Source: Vibrio sp. 99-70-13A1
GTDB taxonomy: Bacteria; Pseudomonadota; Gammaproteobacteria; Enterobacterales; Vibrionaceae
Reading direction: 5' to 3'
NCBI RefSeq assembly: GCF_013114625.1
Contig: NZ_VTXD01000034.1
Coordinates: forward strand, 1 to 52,700
DNA length: 52,700 nucleotides
Below, one piece after another: positions 43,601 to 50,912 of this stretch. The notes beneath the pieces are model-generated. The model was not told the DNA's origin. It saw nothing but the letters and a program-made list of their open reading frames with translations, and ran no database searches. How positions within the stretch are numbered: position 1 is the first letter of the stretch; each line of letters opens with the position of its first letter. The translations under genes were made by a program, and so were the position numbers.

Positions 43601-44877
43601 ATGCATTAAGTGGTGCGGCAAAACGATGTCTTAGTGCAGGCTTTGACGACTACATTTCTAAACCATGCCCACTTGATGTACTTGAAAATAAGTTACTGCA
43701 GATTGCTGGTAAGAATTATGTGGCGGAATCAGATTTTGATAACAATGAAAACTCGCTGGTGGCGTGGTTAGATGCAAATAGCTTCGAAGCGGATAATCAA
43801 GATGATGAACTTGAAGAAGATATTTTCCCAACAAGTGATGTTCAGAAGCTTTCTACCAATTCAATAGATTCCCTTGATAACGATCACTCCCTTGATTGGC
43901 TTACTGAGATGGAAAGTGACGCCGAGTTCAAAGAAGAAGATGATTTTTTCTTCTCCACAGAAAACTCTTTAGCAGAGGAATCACTATTAAATCCGGTTAG
44001 CGATACGAGCTCAGAACAAGACCTAACTGGAGAGACCGAAGTAGATGCGATTCAGTGGCGTGAAGTCGAAGAACAGCCAACGCTTGATTCTCAAGAGGTC
44101 TTATTCCCATTAGAAAGTACGCAAGAGGAATTACCAGAAACTGGGTACTTTACTGATATTAATACTGATGGTGCTTCATTTGGAGGTGAGCAAGATAGTG
44201 CATTAAATACAGAACAGGATTTAAGTGACCTTACTGAAGCTGAATTATTTGAAAAAGAAATGGAACAATTCGAGTTAGCCGTTCAACAGTCCCAAACAGA
44301 GCTTGGTCAATTAGAAGCCGGTAATTCTGATTTATTTGAAACCAATGACGCGGACTTGTTCGATACATTTGGTTTACAAGAATCGATTACAACCAAGTTT
44401 AACGATTCTGATTTTTTACCAGAATTGCTTGGGGAGTCTATGAATGATTTCGTGAGTTTTAACCAGCCAGAAAGCAACAACTTAGAGCTTGAATTTTCAC
44501 TGCCTGAATTTGAAACATTTAATGTAGCGCATGTCTTATCCATGAGCGGTGAAGATGAAGAAATAGCATTAGATATTCTCGATACCTTTGTTAAGAATTA
44601 CCAAAACGATATTCAAGAGCTTGAAGCTGCTGGTGCCATTCAAGATGCCCTCATGATCAAAGATATTGCGCATCGCATTAAAGGCAGCGCACTTTACTTA
44701 GGAAATGATCCTCTCTCTACGGTAGCAAAGGATATAGAAAAAAACGCTTTAAAAAATGACTTAACGTACAGTGATGAACGTATTGAATTTGTGACTAAAG
44801 GGTTAGCGATTCTAGGGCAAGAAATCGAACAATATTGCGAAGGAATAAGAAGTCCAACCCAGAAAGTCATGAGTTAA
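40639..44877 (+). CDS. Hybrid sensor kinase with two SBP domains, REC and HPt (VieS/BvgS-like)
   Basis: 1412-aa unorthodox histidine kinase. In order: signal/anchor (about 8-31), two periplasmic solute-binding (SBP-bac-3) modules near 115-340 and 355-580, a membrane helix near 594-612, a coiled coil, phosphoacceptor H655 in MSHEIRTPMNGV, an ATPase domain with LNNLVSNSVKFT and GGTGLGLSI, a receiver with D956, a highly acidic linker of about 250 residues (roughly 1035-1290), and an HPt domain with H1345 in IAHRIKGSA. It probably phosphorylates the two divergent receiver proteins. The binding modules imply detection of a periplasmic small molecule. Confidence 0.93.
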   Translation: MSNNMFYSTLHLLILLLSFLSLGLISFNTFAQEASDFQETSNYQGVSDNQETIRVKSIKPLADDLPDIRSSISRPEPVSLKEVSSELISSNDVFSEEGYSIEAILSSQGEGHLKKILTIGIPQPSQTKGYHTHQEDIAILRTFMKKYWLAWGEQYGFEIKFQLSPYQTLYSELLNGSIDILTTSTYSHNLTSWVKYSIPYLEAKTLLAKRIGESIEGGKVGFDLPTSIIPFGFNINNDVEIHTNSTSKVLDRVDKLNYIFSWSVRELNKELAIRGLSEEFSVATKTSGIPIRSMTRFEDEKLMLLINRGIREFSNNKTQMLWQQATENNELASFAPVVGTYIPELTNKQSKKIAEHPVLTYAYIVDGEEPYFIAEDFLIEGYIIDVMRSLSLKLGLTFKAKPYYSFQEAMDAVKNREVDMFPGVYRTEQRLSSLEFTTDIDRTLLAIASEDNYYTIRQLKGKRLALVRGLYENELLADLLPVNPIIYLDTAEDAMRAVAEGRADAYVGKLLNSAYLMNKHKLFTLNLHKAEDFDVEFWPRIALPKMENDWVELLNVGIFNLGDKFQQDLQVKWKEHIVFSQEAERVQALYQQVVIASGILIVFLLMCFLFYRHQLGRRKDIQGTLERALQEAELAKKEAEELTLAKSDFLARMSHEIRTPMNGVLGMAEALSFTKLNGEQEDLLQTLNGSARNLMALLNDVLDFSKMDAGKLTLESVNCELNSLMTSVIGNFKHKATAKDLSINSRMDSQIGRVYMCDSTRLMQVLNNLVSNSVKFTQEGFVELSAQLIASDFKQSDDGTSYDLIGFQVRDSGIGIAKNKQSSLFDPFVQADGDITRRFGGTGLGLSICSEIVTEMGGEIRVSSVIGHGSLFSITLPMAVGKNEEVIIQDQAISEMPSGNQLNKLRVLFAEDNEVNRKVIGGQLKRLGVSFDTAENGLIAYNKFISDASYDVVLSDCHMPEMDGFTLATKISTEFQDDKPHLIAITADALSGAAKRCLSAGFDDYISKPCPLDVLENKLLQIAGKNYVAESDFDNNENSLVAWLDANSFEADNQDDELEEDIFPTSDVQKLSTNSIDSLDNDHSLDWLTEMESDAEFKEEDDFFFSTENSLAEESLLNPVSDTSSEQDLTGETEVDAIQWREVEEQPTLDSQEVLFPLESTQEELPETGYFTDINTDGASFGGEQDSALNTEQDLSDLTEAELFEKEMEQFELAVQQSQTELGQLEAGNSDLFETNDADLFDTFGLQESITTKFNDSDFLPELLGESMNDFVSFNQPESNNLELEFSLPEFETFNVAHVLSMSGEDEEIALDILDTFVKNYQNDIQELEAAGAIQDALMIKDIAHRIKGSALYLGNDPLSTVAKDIEKNALKNDLTYSDERIEFVTKGLAILGQEIEQYCEGIRSPTQKVMS

Positions 44878-44883
44878 CCTAAA

Positions 44884-46317
44884 GTGATAAAAATATCTTC
44901 TATGAAGCGATCGCTAAGAAATGCGGTCGCTATCAATTGCTTTCTAGCTACTTTGACCGCGTGTCTTGTTGGTGCATTTGCGTTGCATTTTGAACGAAGT
45001 TTTTGGCAAGAAAACTTAGTTGAAGATTATAAAAATTTAGCCGTTACCCACTTATCTGCTGAATTCAAAGCGCTTAACTTTGCAACGGAAGAGCTTGCAA
45101 AAAATGCAGTCCTTACTGAACTTGTACATAGAAACAGTATCAAGCATCAATCTGTTTCTATTGAGAGTCACATTCAAAAAAATAACAAGTTTTCCACCTT
45201 AGTCATTCAAAATGCAACTGGACAATTTGTTTATGTAAACACGAAAAGCGAAACTAACTTAATCAATGGATTAAAGAGGTTACATGAGCCTCATTCGCAA
45301 ATGGCTTTTACACCAGTTCAAAATATAGGCATAGATTTTATCGATGGTCGGATTTTTATGTTTGCAAGTGCCCCTATTGTTGGAGAGTCGTCCGTTAGAC
45401 CAACCGGTTCGGTCACTATCCTTCGAGAAGTGAATTCTGAGCTACTCCGAGAGGTGAGTGAGAAAATCGGACGGGATTTCAGTTTTCATTACACATCTGC
45501 AGGAATGCGATTAACACAAGTTAGTTATTCTTATGGTTTTGAAGTGGATCTGCATCGAATAACAAATGGTGATGATTCATTCAATGCGGAATATAGAATA
45601 ACACTGCCTAATGGGCGCGTTCAGCCCGCTAACTTTGTGATCACCTTTGACTTAAAGCCTTATCAGTATTTTGACCCTGGTTACTTGCTGTTTGGCGTTG
45701 TGCTCAGTGTCCCTTTGATTACGATTGTACTTTGGCTAGGATTTTCAACTAGAGTTATCACTCCTATGGCGAAACTCATTGACTATGTCACCGATGAAGG
45801 GATATACAATAAAGCACGCACAGATAAAACGTTATCTCATGAATTGCCAGAAGAGCTGAAGCTGATCCATCATCGATTTAAGAAGGTGTATTTTAATATG
45901 TCCCGACAGAATCAATTTAGCCAAGTACTGGTTGATGCGCTTGGGGATATTATTATCACTGTGGATATCGAAGGTAAGATTTGTTATGCCAATCCAGCCG
46001 CTAGGCAATGGTTCAATGTCTGTGAAAGTATTCTATTTGGTCAACCACTAGAGCTGTTTACGAGTAATATTAACCATGAAAGCCCTGATGTGGCGACTTG
46101 GCTGCATACGAGTAACATCAATAAAGAGCGGATTGAGTGTAAAGCAGAGTTGGTGAACATCATTAGTAAGACGTATATTTATCCCGCTGACGTCATTGTT
46201 CAGCCGATTAATATTTTAAGCCCAGAGAGTGCAGCAGAGCATCATGATGGTCATTCCTCTACCGTCGTTGTGATAAGAATTAACGATACTATTCCAATTG
46301 AAAGATACATTTCATAA
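44884..46317 (+). CDS. CHASE4/PAS-type membrane sensor without an output domain
   Basis: 477-aa protein. A membrane helix (about 11-32) is followed by a long extracytoplasmic region resembling CHASE4 (HLSAEFKALNFATEELAKNAVL to FIDGRIFMFASAPIV), a second helix near 272-290, and a PAS domain near 345-460 (LVDALGDIIITVDIEGKICYANPAARQWF). It then stops, with no kinase, GGDEF, EAL or methyl-accepting domain. The start is GTG at 44884, six bases after the kinase stop; ATG 44902 is alternative. It may pass its signal to the preceding hybrid kinase. No frameshift is seen downstream. Confidence 0.78.
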   Translation: MIKISSMKRSLRNAVAINCFLATLTACLVGAFALHFERSFWQENLVEDYKNLAVTHLSAEFKALNFATEELAKNAVLTELVHRNSIKHQSVSIESHIQKNNKFSTLVIQNATGQFVYVNTKSETNLINGLKRLHEPHSQMAFTPVQNIGIDFIDGRIFMFASAPIVGESSVRPTGSVTILREVNSELLREVSEKIGRDFSFHYTSAGMRLTQVSYSYGFEVDLHRITNGDDSFNAEYRITLPNGRVQPANFVITFDLKPYQYFDPGYLLFGVVLSVPLITIVLWLGFSTRVITPMAKLIDYVTDEGIYNKARTDKTLSHELPEELKLIHHRFKKVYFNMSRQNQFSQVLVDALGDIIITVDIEGKICYANPAARQWFNVCESILFGQPLELFTSNINHESPDVATWLHTSNINKERIECKAELVNIISKTYIYPADVIVQPINILSPESAAEHHDGHSSTVVVIRINDTIPIERYIS

Positions 46318-46320
46318 TAA

Positions 46321-46342
46321 AAGGAGAGCACGTGCTCTCCTT
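46321..46342 (-). terminator. Hairpin terminator between convergent genes
   Basis: A perfect 22-base palindrome: AAGGAGAGCAC at 46321-46331 followed by its exact complement GTGCTCTCCTT to 46342. On the minus strand it is followed by TTTTATTA, making it a good terminator for the MFS gene. On the plus strand the tail is weak (AAAATT). Confidence 0.7.
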
Positions 46343-46396
46343 AAAATTAGATGACCATCTTACTGAGTAATCATTGATGTCTAATCATCGAATTTA

Positions 46397-47548
46397 CTAT
46401 TCACCAGCCATTTGAAGGTGGGAGCCTTTCAAGCTAGCAATAAACATATAAATTGTGGTTGCTAGCAATGAAGCAAACAAATAAGTAAACAGCCCTGATT
46501 GTGAACCCATAAAACTGTCCGCAATAATAGGACCAGCCACAGAGCCAATGCTGTAACAAAACAGCATAATTTGAGTGACAGAAACTAAGTAGCTCGCATC
46601 CATGTTTCGGCAGCCTAAGTTGATTGCAATAGGGTACAAAGCAAAAGTAGCCATACCTAGAATAAACAAGCTGATCGCCATAACATAAAAATCTTGGCTA
46701 AGCGTGATGAGAGCGATACTCGCTACGCCTAACAGGCAGAACAAAGCCATTAGCAATACTTGGCCTACCATTCGAGACAACCATGTGACAATTGGTTGTA
46801 CAGCCATGCCACCCATAATAATCAATGCCATTAAGCCGCCAATATCATCATGGCTAATATTACGGTTAGAAAGCTCAACAGGCATCAAACCATAAATAGC
46901 GCCAAGAGTTAGCCCTGAAACAATGCACCCAATTAAAGCGCTGTGACTTAAATTCGTGATTTGTTTAAAAGACAAACTTTGTGAGTGGCTTGATGCCGGT
47001 GCTGCTACATTGCCAAACAGTAATACAATAACAGCACTGAATAAAAGTGTGAAAATAGCGATAAAAGGCACACCGCCAATAACGCCTAATATACCAATAC
47101 CCAATTGACCAAGTGCAGAACCGCCATATAGAGAGCACATGTATATCGCAAGACGTTTTGCTCGCTGCGATTCTTCACCGCTCATCAACCAAGACTCAAC
47201 GACAACAAAAATACCCGCAACGGCAATACCCGCAATAAAACGTGCGACTAACCACACTTGGCTGATTGGCAGTAATGGCAGGATAAGAACGGTTCCAATG
47301 AATACTGATAAGCAAAGTACGAAAGCATTACGATGCCCGTAATGAGCCACAACACGTTCGATAATAAGAGTACCAACCAGTAAGCCTGCATAAAATGCAC
47401 TCGCTAACCAACTCGATAGCGTACTTTCTAGCCCATAGTCAGACAGCATTAATGAGAGTGAACTCATTAAGTAGCCAGAAGCAATAGCGTAAAGTGACAG
47501 CGCAATAACAGGAACTGTTATACGAGCGATAGGTTGAGTGTTGTCCAA
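46397..47548 (-). CDS. MFS transporter (YcaD-like)
   Basis: Major-facilitator inner-membrane transporter with 12 helices; 383 aa from the chosen start, matching YcaD-type proteins (about 382). MFS motif A-like GTLIIERVVAHYGHRNAF and motif-B-like LVARFIAGIAVAGIFVVVES are visible. The start is a TTG (LDNTQPIAR) with GGAG nine bases upstream on the minus strand. A longer reading to 47662 would add 38 residues with many aromatic and histidine residues that look untranslated. The substrate is unknown. Confidence 0.85.
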   Translation of the reverse strand: MDNTQPIARITVPVIALSLYAIASGYLMSSLSLMLSDYGLESTLSSWLASAFYAGLLVGTLIIERVVAHYGHRNAFVLCLSVFIGTVLILPLLPISQVWLVARFIAGIAVAGIFVVVESWLMSGEESQRAKRLAIYMCSLYGGSALGQLGIGILGVIGGVPFIAIFTLLFSAVIVLLFGNVAAPASSHSQSLSFKQITNLSHSALIGCIVSGLTLGAIYGLMPVELSNRNISHDDIGGLMALIIMGGMAVQPIVTWLSRMVGQVLLMALFCLLGVASIALITLSQDFYVMAISLFILGMATFALYPIAINLGCRNMDASYLVSVTQIMLFCYSIGSVAGPIIADSFMGSQSGLFTYLFASLLATTIYMFIASLKGSHLQMAGE

Positions 47549-47707
47549 TGCAGGAGTCTCCAAGGTCGTGTGGAAGTTGAATTTTCCGCGACTATGGAGG
47601 AGAAAGTGAAATGGGTAAAACGAATAAAAATAGTCGTGACGATAAAAGAAGTTTATCGCCACTATTGAGTAAAACTATCTAATTAAAAATGAGATAGTTT
47701 TAGTCTT

Positions 47708-48142
47708 TTATTTAGTTAAAGCTTGATTAAGCCACTGATCAAACTGAGATTTAGGTAATGCGCCATTGATACTATCAACGCGCTTGCCGTCCTTAAATAC
47801 CATAACAGTTGGGATGCTACGTATTTGATATTGCGCGGCAAGCTGCTGTTGAGCTTCGGTATCGATTTTAACGAATCGGACATTACCAGCACGTTCAGTT
47901 GCAACGTCACTGAATACTGGCGCAAAACCAACACATGGGTTACACCACGTGGCCCAAAAGTCGATAACAACAGGTTGAGCGCTGTTCAGAATCGCAGGTA
48001 GGTTTAAAACGGTACCTTCGACTGGTGAGCCGTCTAGTAGTGAGCTTTTGCATTTACCACAGGTTGGGCTTTCTGTGATTCTTTCTGATGGAACGCGGTT
48101 GACACCTTGGCAAGATGGGCAACGGGTATTAAATGTAGACAT
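47708..48142 (-). CDS. trxC: Thioredoxin 2 (TrxC) with WCNPC active site
   Basis: 144-aa thioredoxin 2. An N-terminal zinc-finger part with two CxxC pairs (CPSC and CGKC) precedes the thioredoxin fold. The active site reads WCNPC where thioredoxin 2 usually has WCGPC. The rest (IDFWATWC, VRFVKIDTEAQQQLAAQYQIRSIPTVMVFKDG) is normal. It acts as a cytosolic disulfide reductase, often in oxidative stress. Confidence 0.93.
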   Translation of the reverse strand: MSTFNTRCPSCQGVNRVPSERITESPTCGKCKSSLLDGSPVEGTVLNLPAILNSAQPVVIDFWATWCNPCVGFAPVFSDVATERAGNVRFVKIDTEAQQQLAAQYQIRSIPTVMVFKDGKRVDSINGALPKSQFDQWLNQALTK

Positions 48143-48261
48143 AACTTTCTCTTTTTATTATCAGTTCGTAGAATGCTCGATTTACGACAGTGGTACGAAA
48201 TGCTTATACTGTTTGAAACAGCTTTAAGATACTTAAATAAAAACAAACAATAAATAGGTAA

Positions 48262-49359
48262 ATGATGACAAATTATTATGCTGAAATTACAGGTTGGGGG
48301 AAATGCTTGCCACCTGCTGTGCTTTCAAACGATGACCTAAGCACTTTTATTGACACTTCTGATGAGTGGATTAAAACACGAACAGGTATCGAAAACCGTC
48401 GCATTAGCCATGTGAATACTTCTGAACTCGCGACTGTAGCTGCAAAACATGCAATGGCATGTGCAGGTGTCACTGCTGAAGATATCGATTTAATTATTAT
48501 TGCGACTTGTAGCCCTGATTCGCTGATCCCAAACACTGCATCTAAAGTACAGCAAAACCTTGGCATCAAAGGAGCCGCTGCCTTTGATTTAAATGCGGCT
48601 TGTACTGGTTTTATCTATGGATTAGAAACGGCGACTCGATTGATTCAGTCAGGTAACTACCGTAATGCCATCGTGATTGGTGCGGAAAGACTGTCATTCT
48701 TTATCGATTGGACTAAACGTGATACTGCCGTGCTATTTGGTGATGGTGCAGGAGCGGTTGTACTGTCTCGCACAGAAAACCAAGTGGGTCTACAACATGC
48801 TCAAATTGGTTGCGACGCAGAAGGGCGTGACATTCTCGCGGTACCAAAGTTTGGTACATCGATGGATCGTTTTGCTGTAGACAATGGTTACTGGGATTTT
48901 GACTTTGTAGGTAAAGAGATTTTCAAGCGAGCTGTAAAAGGAATGGGTGCTGCAGCTCATACTGTTCTGAGCCGTACAGGTCTTTCTACCGACAATATAG
49001 ATGTCGTGATTCCTCACCAAGCGAACATTCGAATCATTCAAACTCTGTGTGATATGGCTGGGATTGAACGTGAAAAGGCATTCGTGAATATCCAGAAATA
49101 CGGTAATACTTCTGCTGCAACTGTGCCTATCGCTTTATGTGAGTCAGTAGAGCAGGGCGTTGTAAAGCCAAATTCTAATCTTCTGGTTGCTGCTTTTGGT
49201 GCCGGATTAACGTGGGGCGCTGGTCATATAAAATGGGGTGAAAGAGTCACTACCAGTGGCAAGTCAGATGCAAGCTTACCAGAATTAAACCAAACGGCTT
49301 TAGAGCTACTGGAAAATGCAATTTTACACTGTAAAGAGCGCCCGAACGAAGCAAATTAA
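48262..49359 (+). CDS. fabH: Beta-ketoacyl-ACP synthase III (second FabH type)
   Basis: 365-aa condensing enzyme starting fatty-acid synthesis from acyl-CoA and malonyl-ACP. The Cys-His-Asn triad is present: DLNAACTGF, PHQANIRI and NTSAATVPIAL. It is longer than housekeeping FabH (about 316 aa) because of a C-terminal tail (NQTALELLENAILHCKERPN), and it lies away from other fab genes. This suits the second FabH that Vibrionaceae carry. ATG 48262 or 48265 may start. Confidence 0.87.
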   Translation: MMTNYYAEITGWGKCLPPAVLSNDDLSTFIDTSDEWIKTRTGIENRRISHVNTSELATVAAKHAMACAGVTAEDIDLIIIATCSPDSLIPNTASKVQQNLGIKGAAAFDLNAACTGFIYGLETATRLIQSGNYRNAIVIGAERLSFFIDWTKRDTAVLFGDGAGAVVLSRTENQVGLQHAQIGCDAEGRDILAVPKFGTSMDRFAVDNGYWDFDFVGKEIFKRAVKGMGAAAHTVLSRTGLSTDNIDVVIPHQANIRIIQTLCDMAGIEREKAFVNIQKYGNTSAATVPIALCESVEQGVVKPNSNLLVAAFGAGLTWGAGHIKWGERVTTSGKSDASLPELNQTALELLENAILHCKERPNEAN

Positions 49360-49491
49360 TCACTCTTTCTGGGGCTTTATTTTGTGAAAACGCGGTCTCT
49401 AGTAAAATTCTGGGAAACTTTTGCATCAGGTTAACCAGCGTGCGGACCACAAGATTACCCAGTTTAACATCGTACATATAAATTTTAATTG

Positions 49492-49520
49492 AGGGACTAA
49501 ATGCGGTCCCTTTTGCTTTT
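49492..49520 (+). terminator. Terminator-like hairpin just before the glycosyltransferase
   Basis: The stem AGGGAC (49492-49497) / GTCCCT (49506-49511) is followed by TTTGCTTTT. It ends 16 bases before the next start codon, leaving room only for a ribosome-binding site, so it may act as an attenuator. Confidence 0.6.
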
Positions 49521-49535
49521 CTGATAGGAAGCTAC

Positions 49536-50768
49536 GTGAAAAAAGTATTAGCAATTGGCTATGTTTGGCCAGAACCGAACTCTTCAGCCGCTGGCAGCCA
49601 TATGTTGTCACTGTTACGTTTATTTAAGCGTCAAGGTTGGGAGGTAGAGTTTGCTACGCCTTCTCAAGAAACAGAACACATGATAGATCTTAGTGCTGAA
49701 GGTATTACAAGCAAAGCTATTGAGCTGAATAGTGACAGTTTTGATGAATACATCAGCGAGTTACAACCAGATATCGTCATGTTTGATCGGTTTATGATGG
49801 AAGAGCAGTTTGGTTGGCGTGTGGAAAGATCATGTCCGGCTGCGTTAAAGCTATTAGATACTGAAGACTTACAATGTTTGCGAAACGCCCGTCATCAGGC
49901 TGTTAAAGCGGACAGGGAGCAGACTAAAGCCGATCTCTTTGGTGATTTGGCTAAGCGAGAGATAGCCGCGATACTTCGTTGCGATCTTTCGTTGATCATA
50001 TCAAGCCATGAAATGATGTTATTAGTTGATGAATTTAAGATTGATCCATCATTGATCCATCATCTGCCATTTATGGTTGACCTTAATACATTGCCAGAAA
50101 AGACGCTTAATTTCGAAGAACGTCAACACTTTATGACGATTGGCAACTTTAGGCATGCTCCAAACTGGGATGCGGTTTTACAGCTTCAACAAATTTGGCC
50201 AAAGATAAGAAAACAGCTTCCAGAAGCAGAGTTGCACATTTACGGATCTTATCCACCACCAAAGGCAACGGCACTGCATAATCCAAAAACAGGGTTCCAT
50301 ATTAAGGGTTGGGCTAAAGACGCAGAGGAAGTGGTAGAGCAATCACGCATTTGCTTAGCACCATTACGCTTTGGTGCTGGGATTAAAGGCAAACTATTAG
50401 ATGCGATGAAGGTGCAAACTCCAAGTATTACGAGTGAAATTGGTAGTGAAGGGATGCTACCCAACCCTGATTCGGTTTGGCCTGGTGCCGTTGAAAATGA
50501 TTATGACGACTTTGTTTCAGCTGCGGTTGAATTGTATACCAATAAAGATAAGTGGTTAGCTGCGCAGAGCCAGTGCCATGGTTTACTAGAAGCGTGTTAT
50601 GAGCAAAATGCTTTAGGCAATGCTTTAATTGAAGAATTGACGCGCTTAGAAGCAACCTTAGAATCGCATCGGTTAAATAACTTCGTAGGTTCAATGCTAA
50701 AGCACCATACAATGACCAGTACTAAGTACATGTCTCAGTGGATTAATGAAAAGAACAAACACAAATAG
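49536..50768 (+). CDS. Glycosyltransferase (group 1, GT-B fold)
   Basis: 410-aa GT-B-type transferase. The C-terminal half has the nucleotide-sugar-binding pattern FMTIGNFRHAPNWDAV, LHIYGSYPPP, GFHIKGWAKDAEEVVEQSRICLAPLRFGAGIKGKLLDAM with a conserved glutamate region near EIGSEGM. The N-terminus GYVWPEPNSSAAGSHMLSLLRLF is an acceptor-side signature. It probably works on a surface polysaccharide or glycoconjugate. The start is a GTG with AGGAA five bases upstream. It is solitary, with no other glycan genes nearby. Confidence 0.87.
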   Translation: MKKVLAIGYVWPEPNSSAAGSHMLSLLRLFKRQGWEVEFATPSQETEHMIDLSAEGITSKAIELNSDSFDEYISELQPDIVMFDRFMMEEQFGWRVERSCPAALKLLDTEDLQCLRNARHQAVKADREQTKADLFGDLAKREIAAILRCDLSLIISSHEMMLLVDEFKIDPSLIHHLPFMVDLNTLPEKTLNFEERQHFMTIGNFRHAPNWDAVLQLQQIWPKIRKQLPEAELHIYGSYPPPKATALHNPKTGFHIKGWAKDAEEVVEQSRICLAPLRFGAGIKGKLLDAMKVQTPSITSEIGSEGMLPNPDSVWPGAVENDYDDFVSAAVELYTNKDKWLAAQSQCHGLLEACYEQNALGNALIEELTRLEATLESHRLNNFVGSMLKHHTMTSTKYMSQWINEKNKHK

Positions 50769-50830
50769 ACATACCTCTATTGGTGAATTAAACCTAAAGC
50801 ATTGCTAGCGACTGCTAAGTTAGTATCAAT

Positions 50831-50878
50831 AAAGCCCATTAGTTTTAACTAGAAAGAGTTTTTGCTAATGGGCTTTTT
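50831..50878 (+). terminator. Bidirectional terminator
   Basis: The 12-bp stem AAAGCCCATTAG (50831-50842) / CTAATGGGCTTT (50865-50876) has a 22-base loop and a T-run, between the convergent glycosyltransferase and CoA-disulfide-reductase genes. Confidence 0.8.
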
Positions 50879-50912
50879 AGTATTTCTATTTTCCTAATTG
50901 ACTCACTTCTCG

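Noticed and set aside
44884..46317. Sensor gene treated as a frameshifted kinase or cyclase pseudogene.
   Set aside because: No output-domain remnant follows in any frame before the hairpin at 46321 and the convergent MFS gene.
47549..47662. Longer N-terminus for the MFS transporter.
   Set aside because: The extra 38 residues are aromatic and histidine-rich, unlike an MFS start, and a TTG with a good ribosome-binding site gives the family's usual length.
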